Source: Margaritifera margaritifera (taxonomy: Eukaryota > Mollusca > Bivalvia > Unionida > Margaritiferidae). From it: a stretch of 64,000 nt of DNA. Below the pieces are notes generated by a model that was not told the DNA's origin, did no database searches, and was given only the letters and a program-made list of their open reading frames with translations. The first letter of the stretch is position 1. Every line of letters begins with the position of its first letter. The position numbers and the translations under genes are program-made. Of the stretch, positions 11,480 through 21,572 are shown in pieces. The stretch is from contig JAQPZY010001625.1 in NCBI GenBank assembly GCA_029931535.1, forward strand, positions 801,001-865,000, written 5' to 3'.

Positions 11480-12400
11480 AATAAGTGTTTGAGGGGTCAG
11501 TGAAAGCTCGAATGCACGCAACATTTCCACAACAAGATGACCACATATTGGTCCCTTCAATCAAGTTATTAACGGTAGTGTTGAATAAAATAATACTAGA
11601 CGAATCTGTCGTCCAGGTCCACCACCTCGGGTTAAATTATCAACAACTTCAAGTAGTGGAGCAAGACCATACGAGAAAAAAAAAAAAAAAAGAAAAAGAT
11701 GTCGAGCTGTTATCACGTACTAGTATGCGACCCAATGAGTACCAGGTCCTGTTGTCAAATCCAGGTTAACAATCCCGGTTTCCCTCGTGCGGGGAATCAT
11801 CGATGCAAGTTCATTTCGCATAAAGACACATCGAAAATGCTTGACTGATTTTACCATCGCGAGTAAATCAATACTGGTTAGTGGCGATGCCTTCTGCGAG
11901 TTATACCAGGTAGTCGATGATCTCTGCCTGAGGGTATTATGCGAGTCGTTCCGGGTAATTGAAAACCTTTTCCTTTTTTTTATTCGTTTACGAGACCAAT
12001 CATAGATGTTTCCATCGCGAGAGGCTCCGCCTCCAACTGCCTTTTTCAGTGCCATTCCTGATGCAGTTACGACCGCCCCTAACGCAGCTGCTTTTGCAAC
12101 CGCCGGAGCCGCAGCTGCAGGCGCTAACAACGCTGAAATCACTGCAAGAAATGGAAATATTCCACCGGTCTTTTGCATTTGTGTCACCTCTGACTTCGAT
12201 AACGTTAATGTCACCGAGGTGTTCTTTCGTTTGGCCACATTAAGCTGATTAAGTTGTGTTTGGGTCAACCACACAGGGATAATTCAAGCTAACCTTGCCG
12301 GAGAAAGTTTCAATGTGATCCCACAATCGCTTCTTATTGCGCGTTTCATTTTCGCAAGCTGGTTTTCGCTAACGCCAACCTTAACTTCGTAGTAGGACAT
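11480..12400 (-). pseudogene. Core-type protein and adenain-like cysteine protease, broken
   Basis: The minus-strand frame 11720-12274 holds two parts. The N-terminal part looks like the small core/membrane-active proteins of adintoviruses: 'VTLTLSKSE', 'TGGIFPFLAVISAL', an alanine-rich hydrophobic stretch and a basic 'RKRIKKRKR'. An in-frame ATG upstream at 12400 is separated from it by one stop codon (about 12286). The C-terminal part resembles the adenovirus maturation protease: 'GVF'-like 'CVFMRNEL', 'GIVNLD', then 'GPGTHWVAY' with the catalytic His codon at 11735-11737. The frame stops at 11720, but a second catalytic element, CGHL, with its Cys codon at 11543-11545, is readable further downstream in a shifted frame. 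Family knowledge: this protease cleaves virion precursors. Here it is interrupted and should be inactive. Confidence 0.7.
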
Positions 12401-12423
12401 TATTATTTATAAATGTAGCAGGT

Positions 12424-13016
12424 TCAATTGCAACCGTTATGAGTTTTCCACAGGCGCTCCATTAACATTCGACCACCTGTGCCTTCTAACAACAGAGTCA
12501 TGTCAGAAATGATCACAGCAACGCATTTGTAACCGCCAGCGGGAGCTGCACCTACACGTGCATGAAAATTCACGTCAATCACAGTCTGAACAACTCCAGA
12601 TGTTCCAATGAAAAGTAATAAATCGGGTACAACGTATAAAAGTCATGCTGGGAAATCTGCAGATTTGTGTTTATGTCTTGATGCAGGTCCAGATACGACC
12701 AAAGATTGTGATATGCACGTGTGACTTGATTGTCTACGAAATTAAGCCGAATTTCTTCAGAGGGTTCCTAATGACCGTTTAACCGCAAAGAAACTTCAGA
12801 CACTTGTAAGTTGTCAAATATCATTTTACCACGTTCTTGGTGATTATCTTGATTCACAATTTGAAACGCCTCAAACACGTGTTTTGGTGCCCTGAAACCA
12901 TGTTGGGTACTTATTTGCCGTGTAAACTGTCCCTGAATATCGCTTGTTGGGTGCACGTCTGTGGTGTGCGCGAGAAACGAGAGCGTTGACGTGGTTCCAA
13001 ACCGCATAAATAACAA
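12424..13016 (-). pseudogene. Capsid-protein fragment (Polinton/adintovirus type), C-terminal part
   Basis: The open part, 12768-13016, contains 'PKHVFEAFQIVNQ' and 'MIFDNLQVSEVSLRLNG', the pattern of the C-terminal jelly roll in Polinton-type capsid proteins, where a conserved 'F-x-x-F...F-D...V' run precedes 'N-G-x-x-Y-P'. Further C-terminal segments continue to a stop near 12424 in changed frames, so there are at least two frameshifts. About 400 residues of the N-terminal side are absent; the reading ends at the hairpin junction at 13.02 kb. I cannot decide firmly between major capsid and penton-like protein. Dead copy. Confidence 0.55.
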
Positions 13017-13028
13017 TAAACGGTGGTA

Positions 13029-13127
13029 ATGCTGGCCATTTGTGTTGTCAACATTAACATTGTGACCAGCGAAGGGTTAGCACAGGAATCTACAATGTTA
13101 ATGTTGACAACACAGCTTGGCCAGTTA
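13029..13127. repeat. Hairpin: 33-bp inverted repeat with a 33-bp loop
   Basis: 'CTGGCCATTTGTGTTGTCAA' plus 12 more bases (13029-13061) is the reverse complement of 13094-13127 except for a short mismatch next to the GGCCA end. It sits exactly between the truncated capsid fragment (minus) and the phospholipase domain (plus). It could be a remnant of a bidirectional control region or a scar from the deletion that removed the rest of the capsid gene. Confidence 0.85.
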
Positions 13128-13400
13128 CCCGGGACACCATGGAGTAAATACCGTGGTGACATTCTCGGATACAATTACTGTAGGTTAGGAACACGGCTGA
13201 ATATACGACTTGATTCTAACAATCGACCAGCGCCCGGGGAAGCACCCGTAAACCGCGTCAATGCTGCATGTTACCGACACAATCTTGCTTACAAAGCATC
13301 AAATGATATTCGTGCGCGTCAACGTGCCGATGTAGATCTCATCCATGATTATAACGCGCTCAATCCTACACTGGATCATCAAAGGGGGTATGAAGGCTAA
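13095..13400 (+). pseudogene. Parvovirus-type phospholipase A2 domain, catalytic Asp replaced
   Basis: The 101-codon reading from the ATG at 13095 contains 'GDILGYNYCRLGTRL', matching the calcium-loop region (usually Y-x-Y-x-G-P-G-x-x-L), and 'VNRVNAACYRHNLAYKAS', matching the catalytic helix (usually D-x-A-C-x-x-H-D-x-x-Y). The loop's G-P-G is lost and the catalytic HD pair reads HN, so catalysis would be expected to fail. Family knowledge: this domain lets parvovirus VP1 and some adintovirus proteins breach endosomal membranes. The start lies in the right arm of the hairpin at 13029-13127, so it may be an artefact of rearrangement. Frame ends at 13400. Confidence 0.7.
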
Positions 13401-13487
13401 GATTGTTTTGGGTGGTGAATAAAGTTCACTCATTGGTGGACAAAGTCCACTCATTGGAGGTAAAATATATTGATATAATAAACAAAC

Positions 13488-14518
13488 ATGGTTTCTGAGC
13501 GAACTTTAGCCAAAATATACTACAGTCCTCGCGGTTATTGGACAGGTGAAGCTGCTGTTGAAAAGTTAGCAAAGGTCACTTAGATAACCGCTCGAAAATG
13601 GTCAGCTAAATAAGCGTTGTGACAAATTAACTACCCGTGCCAAGGAAGATTTCCAGTGGATGGTTTGATGTCCAAACACCTAATGAAGTTCATCAGGCTG
13701 ATCTTTTATTTCTTCCACATAATCGGGTACGTGGACGACTGTACAAATACGCGTTAACCGTTGTAGATATCGCTAGCAGGTACAAGGAAGCGGAGCCGCT
13801 GACGTCCAAAGATTCGACTTGCGTCGCCGATGCGCTTAAATGTATTTACGCACGCGGACCACTAACATGGCCACGGTTATTACAGGTGGATCAAAGTAAA
13901 GAATTTATCGGATCTGTTGTTGCGCTGCTAACAAAACAACTTGTGCGAGTTCTTGTTGGACATGTTAATATACATTGTGACCAACCTATTGTGGAAAGAT
14001 TTAACCGCACACTTGCGGAACGATTATTCGGACATCAGTACGCTCAAGAATTGTTAATGAGATCTCGGTCTCGGATCCAGAGTGCGGGCACTCTACAGCG
14101 GTCTAGGATCGTAGAACGATCTCACGAGTGGGTAACACGGCTTAAATCAGTCATAGCAGCGTTGAATAATGAAATCACATGCGCGATTGGATTAAAACCC
14201 GCTGATGCTATTCGACAAAAGACTCACCGTTGTGAAAATGATTTCACAACCACCACCGTTAGAATCACTCGGAAACAGTTTTGTTAGGTATTTGTATGCA
14301 CCCGGGAAGTTAGAAGATGTACAATGTCGTGCTACTGATCCGGTATGGTCCGTCGATGTATTTACTATCTCGGCTCGGATTGATTTCCAAGGCAACCACC
14401 ACGTTATCATTTGGCGCCTATGGATGAGCGTTCGGTAATGCCTCCTAGTAGAGCATTTGTGCGAGAGGAATTGCAAGTGTTCCCACTAATACGGAACTGC
14501 CACCAAGATCTTTTTTAG
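13488..14518 (+). pseudogene. Retroviral-type (Polinton) integrase, broken
   Basis: Starts with ATG at 13488 and 'KIYYSPRGYW', the usual N-terminus of Polinton integrases; a TAG at 13581 interrupts it. The main frame 13637-14287 carries the rve catalytic core: Asp in 'HQADLLFL' (residue 22 of that frame), Asp in 'LLQVDQSKEF' (85) and Glu in 'PIVERFNRTL' (120), the expected D,D(34-35)E spacing. A segment 'NSFVRYLYAPGKLE' and 'ATDPVWS' in another frame (14205-14438) is the C-terminal chromo-like region; the reading ends with 'FVREEL' before a TAG at 14516. At least one nonsense codon and two frameshifts. In intact elements it inserts the element DNA. The catalytic triad itself is preserved. Confidence 0.8.
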
Positions 14519-14519
14519 G

Positions 14520-14857
14520 CTAATGCATCGCATCAACGTCAATTGTAAGTTGATTTGCAATCGCATGATGTTCAAACGCGTAAGTGGTAATTCCATCGGG
14601 AAATATCCATCGTTTGGTATCAAGCGGAGACAAACTCACCTTGGTGAATCGGTATACACCCAAGCGATGTTCTTTACTCCTGATCATGTTGGCTGTATGT
14701 GTGAATTCGCGTCGCTCGCGAAGACATTCCTTATACATCTCGTGTGTGAGATCTTTTTTCACAATAGCCCCCGGGAACTCCTTTCGCCATTTTGATTTTC
14801 TTTGATCCTACCACGATCGAGAACATTTTTTGGCGCCGAATATACTGATATTCATCA
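14520..14857 (-). pseudogene. B-type DNA polymerase, C-terminal end only
   Basis: The minus frame 14520-14762 contains 'KDLTHEMYKECL', 'NMIRSKEHRLG' and 'VSLSPLDTKRWIFPDGI', which matches the extreme C-terminus of the DNA polymerases of Polintons and related invertebrate elements (typically ...SxxDDKRxI-x-DGxxTxAYGH). A further piece with 'KMFSIV' lies upstream to about 14857 in a shifted frame. The exonuclease and palm domains are absent, so at least 900 codons are gone. Tail-to-tail with the integrase, the gap being one base (stop at 14516-14518 versus 14520). Confidence 0.65.
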
Positions 14858-14999
14858 CATATGTCTTGCTACTGACAGAGTGTACAACATCTTTCGTTAT
14901 AGGAAACATTAACCCATCTACCAGTTTCAACAGGAAACTTATGACTTACAGTTCTAAACTTAATTAAGCTCTTAGATATATATTTTTGTTAATTAGAAA

Positions 15000-16420
15000 T
15001 AGATCTTTTCTAAATCCAAATTAGTTTGAAATAACCTCTAATCAAGACCTTAGATAACGTATTGATGTTAGCTGCCCAAGCTTGTCTGTATTGATCTTTT
15101 AGTCATAGTTCTACAGATTTTGTGAACCATTTAACTGACACAAAACTTTGATTGCTCCATACGTAGCTTAACCCAACATCATCTAATATAGATTTTAATT
15201 CTAATATCCATTTATTGGCATAGGAATTATCACAAAAAGAGAGAATACATATGATAAGACAGTTTTTCTTCATAACCACTAACTAATCTAGCCCAATAGT
15301 TTATCATGCGACTTTTAATGTTACTAATTAAGGGGAACCGACCAGGTTCACTGTATACGATATATAGAGGGGTACATTTTTTGACATTCAGTATATATCT
15401 AAGGAAAGTATGATGAGGTTTTTCAACTATATCAGATATTAAAAATCCCCAAATTTCACAAGCATATGTTAAAATCGGTACAATGGTATGATCGAACAGT
15501 TTTAACTGACAATCAATAGTCAAATGTTAATTGTGTATACGCTTTTTAAGTGAATGCATACCTTTATTAGCTATAGATACTAGATTTTTCAGGCCATAGG
15601 AGTACTTTCCATTCTTGTGAAATATAAGGCCTAAGTAGTTATATTCATCTACAACATCAATATTGGGATTTTTATCTTAAATTTGTATGTGTGATCTTTT
15701 TTGATCTACTAAACATATCAAGGGTATAGAGTATTGCATGTCAGCATGATTATCTGCGGCAAATATGGTCTCATCAAAGTATAAAAGCAACATAACATAC
15801 AACATATTTACAAAATCAGTATGTTTGGAGGGTGCACCCATTTACTAGTAAAAAGATTCTAGGTCAATTAGGAATAAGGAGAACAATATTGGAGATAAAT
15901 TTTCGTCTTGTCTTACACCTTTATCACATGAGAAAAAAACTAATTATTTACACAGTCACATGATTTGATATCATTATAAATATTTAATATAACATTAAAA
16001 CATTTTCCCCTGATGCCTACCGAATACAATTTATGCCATAATCCAACTCTCCATGCATCATCAAAGCCACTTTTAAAATCAACAAAAGTACAAACAAAAA
16101 TTCAATAAGGCTATGCAAAAGAAAGATATTATCCATTGTGGAATAGCCATTCGTCAATCCAGCTTGAGTCTCAGATGGTAATTTATTATCATCAAGCAAT
16201 TGAGACAATCTTAAATTTTATATAGCGGTAAAAACTTTACCAAAACCGCTAACTGAAGTAATAGGTATATAATTTGTTATATCGGTTTGGGAACTACTGA
16301 AGTATAGGGCAACAATTTTAGTAATACCTTAAAGATTTATTGAAAGTTATACTGAATCATGTCCAAGAATAACTTTTAAATCAAATGCAGTCATAAATAT
16401 TAAAACATTTAAAACCTTAA
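15000..16420 (-). pseudogene. LINE reverse transcriptase remnant 1
   Basis: Several minus-strand pieces read in RT order. 16017-16208 has 'KLPSETQAGLTNGYSTMDN' (fingers). About 15887-15928 reads 'KGVRQDENLSP' in place of the usual motif B R-Q-G-x-x-L-S-P. At 15767-15781 the catalytic Y-A-D-D box reads Y-F-D-E. 15230-15523 has 'TIVPILTYACEIWGF' and 'LRYILNVKKCTPLYIVY', the thumb/C-terminal region of non-LTR RTs common in molluscs and cnidarians. Stops and frameshifts separate the pieces and two key RT positions are changed, so it is dead. The 5' end with endonuclease was not found; a decayed or truncated copy. Confidence 0.75.
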
Positions 16421-16467
16421 GCAAATTAGATTTTATGGCCAGTTAAGGGAAAAACAAAAGAACAAAA

Positions 16468-16587
16468 CAAACAAATGGACAATACAAACAAACGGACAGT
16501 ACAAACAAATGGACAATACAAACAAATGGACAATACAAACAAACAGACAGTACAAACAAACGGACAGTACAAACAAATGGACAATGC
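16468..16587 (+). repeat. 17-bp tandem repeat, about 7 copies
   Basis: Units of the form 'GGACAATACAAACAAAT' alternate with 'GGACAGTACAAACAAAC', period 17. Since 17 is not a multiple of three, repeated peptides appear in all frames. Not coding. Confidence 0.95.
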
Positions 16588-16589
16588 AA

Positions 16590-17165
16590 CGAAAATAAAG
16601 ATTATAAGATATATCATATTGACCCTTTTCTTTGCTTCCCGATATTATCAACGAAGTCAAATTATTACATATAAGATGACAAAATTGTGACGGTAAGGAA
16701 GGCATTAATGAAGCAACAATAAAAAAAAAAAACACTTTTCCCAGATACGCCTTCTCGATTTGAAAAAAAAAACAACCCACAAAAACATTTATATAAAGTC
16801 TTGCAAAAAAAAAAAAAAAAGATGAAATCATATGCGAGCTCTCTAACAGTGCAACATGAAAAGAATAATACAATAGTATCTATGCTGTCTGAACATACTG
16901 ATGTACATGTTAAGTAATGTACTGTGGAAATACGTATAAAAGACAAATCTATAATACAAAACTAAAATTTCTCTTCTTTTGTGACAGAACGGTGCGTGTC
17001 TTTTACCGCGAAGTAAATACATTTTGGATAAACAGTGAGCATGCTACGAAACTAATGAACATAAATTACTACGATCAAAAAATAAAAGCTTGCTCTTCAA
17101 TCAGAGATAGTTTGCAGAGTGGGGATGGGGGGGGGGGGAATCAGCTTTGCAACCTCTTCATATAA
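16590..17165. other. No gene recognised; several poly-A runs and a G-tract
   Basis: A-runs at about 16721-16733, 16761-16770 and 16805-16820, and a G-run at 17126-17139. Nothing coding supported. Confidence 0.5.
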
Positions 17166-18450
17166 ACCAATGACTAAACAAGAGTCTCTCAAAGGGACTG
17201 ACGCTCTACTGGGCGAAAAGAATTTCCAGGAATTCAAGATAAGACCATTTCTTCCTTTTAACTGTCAAGTGTTGAAACAATCTTTGATATTTGATATTCT
17301 TCTGTGATAACAAGATGTTCAAATTAGTTACGGTGTTACACATTTATTGATGTCAGCTTGGCACCATTTTCATTGAGGATAGAGTAGACATCATCGTAAG
17401 TCTTTTGATGAAAACTCTATGTCATAATGATCATCCATTGGGGGCAGGGGAATAGTGATAACAAGAGTTTAAAGACAGTCGTCGTGGCAGCCATATTGGA
17501 TATACGACTGGCACCATTTTCATTTAAGAAGTGTATTGGTGAAAACCCGATGTTGATATAGCCATCCGTTTGGAGATTAGTAAAGATAACAGTATTTTGA
17601 AGATATGTCTTTCAATTCAACAGGAGTAGCAATAACAAGATGTTCAAGATGACTGCTGTGACGGCCATATTGAACGTCAGATAGGCACCATCTTCATTTA
17701 GGACCAAATTGACATCATAAGACATCTGGTAAAAACCGCATGTCAATATGACATTATGTTCAAGTAGACTTGTGATAACAAGACATTTAAGACGGCTGCA
17801 ATATTGGATGTCAGATCGGCACCATTTTTATTTAGGACCATCTAGACATCATAAGAGGTCTTTACATGAAAACCCCATTTTGATACGACCATCCATTCTT
17901 GAGGAGTTGCTCTAAGATTTTTAAGATGGCTGCCATGGTGGCCATATTGGACGTCAGATTGGCACCATTTTTATTTAGGACCAATTAGACATAATAAAGA
18001 AGTATTTTAGTGAAAACCCCATGCTGAAATGACCATCCATTCAGGACGAGTGGCGATAGCAACATTTTCAAGATGGCTGCCGTGGCAACCATATTTGACG
18101 TTAGATCATGACCATTTTCATATACGTCCAACTTGACGTCATAAGAAATCTTTTAATGAAAACCACATGTTGAGTTGACCATTCATTCAAGAGGAGTAGC
18201 AATAACATTTTAAAGATGGTTGTCGTGGCAGCCGCATTGGACATGAGGTCGGCAGCATTTTCATTTAGGACCAACTGGACATCATAAAAAGTCTTATAGT
18301 GAAAACCCGATGTTGATATGAATATCCATTCAGAAGGATTTGCGATAACAAGATTTTCAAGATGGCAATTGTGACCATGTTGGATGTCCGAGCCGCACCA
18401 TTTTCATTTAGGAAAAACTAGACCATGAAATGAATATGTGTAAACTTTCA
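17166..18450 (+). repeat. 145-bp-unit tandem array, copy 2 of the dispersed family
   Basis: After the coding-like block (17176-17266) come about eight diverged units. The marker 'GGCACCATTTTCATTTAGGA' or a variant lies near 17357, 17509, 17685, 17818, 17960, 18105, 18250 and 18397, giving a 133-176 base period centred on 145. Each unit carries an 'AAGATGGCTGCC'-like box, a 'GGCCATATTGGA' box, 'GAAAACCC' and 'CCATCCATTCAGGAGGAGTA'. Confidence 0.9.
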
Positions 18451-19825
18451 AGGCAATCCTCCATGTATAATAGGAGGAGTGGTGATAACAAACTTGTGCT
18501 AAGGATGGACAAAAAACAGACGACAGATAACAGACCATACCGTACGCTCTTCTGGTCTATGACCAGCTTTCTATCTGGTATATGACCAGTAGAGCTAAAA
18601 GAGCAATATGAAAATGGATTGCTCTCCATCGTTTGCAAAAGAAAAGTTTTGACCATACCATCTACAATTTTCGGATTCAACATAGGTTGAATGCAAAACC
18701 TGGTGGCCTCCTTTCCTACACTGGGATCCCTACCCGTACAAGAATACGTATATACAAACTGCATTTTTTTTTAAAGATGGCATACAGACTCTCTCGAATT
18801 TAATCAATCAGTTCGTCCGGCGTAGAAAAAAAAAATCCGATAAGAATATAACTAACTATGATGTTATTATTATCCCTTTGACCGATAGGCTGTCCTCCAT
18901 TGTTGTTTTCGTTGATGCTATTATTTGTGTCGGCTTTTACATGATAATGACGAGGGTTTCTGTTATTTCTGTTGTGAGGCACAGTGTAGTAAAGTATGGA
19001 ATGCAAAATTTCAAATATTTTTAAACTGTCACTATCCTATTGCAACGCTTTCTTTTCAGACTCTTCCATTCAATGAAGTAAGCCAGCAAGACTTGAGCTG
19101 TTGATATTTAAACTGGATGTCAACGTGGTCATATATGCGCATTTGCTCAAATTAAATTAAATATTATTTGTTGTTATAAAATATAGTTTAACAAAAGTCT
19201 TTTCAATCCTGATTGTTAAATGCTCTGCACCTTAAATGTTGTCAAAAACTTCCAGACAAAAATTATTGATCGCTATGGACTATTACAATGGTTAGTAGTT
19301 ACTAAGCTGGGTGAGCAAAAGAGGACGTGGGATGTGTCATAACAAATAACAGTGCAGTACGAAGTTTTTTCAACCCACGCAACTTTCACTGTGACATCAC
19401 AGTGCGCGTCATTCAATCCGGTTTGTACTGGATCACACCTTTAGGTTGACCTCGTCCAAAAATGCCCACGCACTTTAACACTGATTTTTTCCGTATGTAT
19501 TTCACGGGGCGTGTAAATAATGACCTTCCAAAGGAATATGGATGTATGAGGATCCAAATGAAGTGAATAATTGCCATTAAAAGTATGTGTAATCAAATTC
19601 TAAAAAATGACACCCATTACTGAAATAGTCGGCACTGAACGACTAGAAAACCCTAAATGAACTGTGTGACTTGTACTATAGACGGTGTTTCATGTGCTTG
19701 CCGGTCTGGAGGTGATTGGTCGATATGTAGCTTAGTTCCGCCTTTTCTCTGTTTTTATTGGTTGACTGAAAGATCATGACCCAGTAGTTCCGTTTTCATA
19801 TGTTAATCAACATCAACAATAGGAG
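18450..19825. other. No gene recognised
   Basis: AT-rich sequence with no convincing frames. The minus frame at 18408-18764 overlaps the end of the array and has no domain. Confidence 0.4.
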
Positions 19826-19921
19826 AAAAAATAATAATAATAATAATAATAATGATAATAATTAATAATAATAATAATAATAGTAATAAAAATAATAACA
19901 ATAACAGCAACAATATCAACA
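19826..19921 (+). repeat. (AAT)n microsatellite, interrupted
   Basis: AAT/ATA triplets with occasional G and C substitutions. Confidence 0.95.
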
Positions 19922-19977
19922 AAAAATAATAAAAATTTAAATAACCAAGAAACATTACTTACTTTTCACAGTGTTTA

Positions 19978-20240
19978 ATTCCCCCACCCCCACCCCACGA
20001 AACATCTTGATTATAATCTTTTCACTGAGGATTATTTTATTGACTTCTACAAATCGTCCACACAGAAACCACTTCTTTATCAAATGAAATTTTTAATATC
20101 TCCATTTACTCACATATTTGAAAAAGAAGACACACATTAGTTGAGAGATTCGGCATTTTTTGCGGACTTTTCTCTGTATTCGTTACATTTTATAAAACCC
20201 GAGAACAAGAAGGGTTCTTTTGCCTCATCTAACAAAGCAT
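19978..20240 (+). repeat. Long inverted repeat, left arm
   Basis: Reverse complement of 23610-23886 over about 265 bases, sharing 'CCACACAGAAACCACTTCTT', 'GAAGACACACATTAGTTGAG' and 'TTGCCTCATCTAACAAAGC'. Begins beside a C-rich tract, mirrored by a G-tract at the other arm. The arms enclose 3.4 kb containing the solo LTR and LINE 2. Confidence 0.9.
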
Positions 20241-20262
20241 ATTAAAATATAATTGTACATAC

Positions 20263-21132
20263 TGTTACGGAATTATGTATCATTTCTTTTAAATAATGGT
20301 ATAGTTTTATTAGTTTATGACCTCTGTATAATAGTCTAATATGTGTCGTTTTGCAGAGTGCACATATACGGTAATTTCAATGTGACCCAGTACATTGGTC
20401 CTGGGAAAATCAATATTGTCGTTTGAAACATTAGTCATGTCACGTGATCAGCGCGTGAGTTCTATACTTGACCTGACCTGGATTTCACAGTTCAGGAATG
20501 ATTCATTTTGTTGACTGGAAGTTAGAATAAGATCGTAATAGTAAAATGTTGATTTGAGACGGAATAAGAAATGGGTTTTGTTTGTTTGTAAGACGCAGTA
20601 TAAAGAAAGCTATATAATAAGATGTATCGCAGCGTTCGTCATTCTTCATAGTTCATACAGCCTGAGAGGTCATAAACGAGATTGGTTAATTTTATGTGTG
20701 GTGTTCTGCTTCAGAGATATTTTTATACAGTACATTTTAGATTTAGTACTGCTACTTAAACTTTAAGAATTATTCAGCTCTGTTGGAATTATCAGAAACA
20801 TCTCTAGAACTTGTGTGATATTCAATATTCACAAGGATTATTTGGAATTAATAATATTTGGATATAACTGATTCTTGTTAGTACATCAGCACAGTGGTAT
20901 TTTCATTCGGAACATTCTCCATTCGGAATAATTTGGATTAACTTCCGGTTTAGTGAACTTTAGAACAATTTAGGACTTTTAAGGATATTCTATACTGTAA
21001 GTTAATTTTAATTCTTTCACTTTGATTGTTTGTTGAAATATTATTATGTTTTAGGAAATTAAATATTTGTGTTTTAAATCTTGAAAGCTTGTTTAAGTCT
21101 TTTCTTTTGTTACATTACCCCTAGTCGTAACA
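20263..21132 (+). mobile_element. Solo LTR of a retrotransposon
   Basis: An 870-bp segment starts TGTTACGG and ends GTCGTAACA, so the 7 terminal bases are inverted (TGTTACG/CGTAACA), with TG...CA ends. ATAC flanks it on both sides (20259-20262 and 21133-21136), a 4-bp target duplication. No second LTR or gag-pol follows. Ends and duplication length fit a Gypsy-type element reduced by LTR-LTR recombination, but the family cannot be named from this alone. It lies just inside the left inverted-repeat arm. Confidence 0.75.
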
Positions 21133-21279
21133 ATACGTACGTCCAAGTCCAAAACGTTAAAGAAATATATGCACAATAGCTGTAGAGGCCTGAATATTTT
21201 ATCAGTTCCTGAATATACTAATACAAAAAAAGCCTATCAAACTTCATTTATCTATCTCAAGTGATTTTCTCTTAATCGC

Positions 21280-21560
21280 GCTTACAAGGTTTTTGGAACA
21301 AAAAATAAATCCATCAAATTTTCAACGTTTAAACACTTGGGGTTTTGGGGACCCTTCTTAAATGCGCCCCCACCCTCGACTGCAGAAGCCGCGAGGGAGG
21401 GAGGGTAGTTGCGCCACTGTACAGTAGAATATGAAATTATTGTAGGTGTAGCACTAGTGGTTTTAATGGCCTTATCACTGATGTTATCATTAATGTTTCT
21501 ATATTGATTTGTGTAGTACTTAAATGTATTCATAAAACTGCGCTAAGTTACTCTCTACTA
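21280..21560 (+). repeat. Direct repeat pair B, copy 1
   Basis: Matches 24380-24670 in order: 'CTTCTTAAATGC', the C-rich then GGGAGGG tract, 'GCCACTGTACAG', 'GAATATGAAAT', 'GTGGTTTTAATGGCC' and 'TTGATTTGTGTAGTAC'. The LINE at 21573 begins immediately after it. Confidence 0.85.
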
Positions 21561-21572
21561 GTGAGGAAGTGC

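Larger units (their letters stand above)
11100..14860. mobile_element. Polinton/adintovirus-like element remnant
   Basis: A 3.8-kb segment packs six eroded genes with almost no space between them. On the minus strand from left to right: a small unknown protein (11103-11444), an adenain-like protease joined to a core-type protein (about 11480-12400), a capsid fragment (12424-13016) and the C-terminal end of a B-type DNA polymerase (14520-14857). On the plus strand: a phospholipase A2 domain (13095-13400) and a retroviral-type integrase (13488-14518). Integrase, polymerase, protease and jelly-roll capsid together define Polintons/adintoviruses. Intact elements are about 15 kb, so most is missing, including the packaging ATPase, most of the polymerase and most of the capsid. 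Terminal inverted repeats were not found. Every gene carries stops, frameshifts or truncations, so it is a fossil. Confidence 0.8.

Noticed and set aside
12006..12248. Alanine-rich plus frame
   Set aside because: Antisense of the alanine-rich core-type protein on the minus strand.
13488..14518. Integrase as part of an LTR retrotransposon or retrovirus
   Set aside because: No gag, protease-RT or LTRs nearby; its neighbours are a B-type polymerase end, an adenain-like protease and a capsid fragment, which fits a Polinton-like element.
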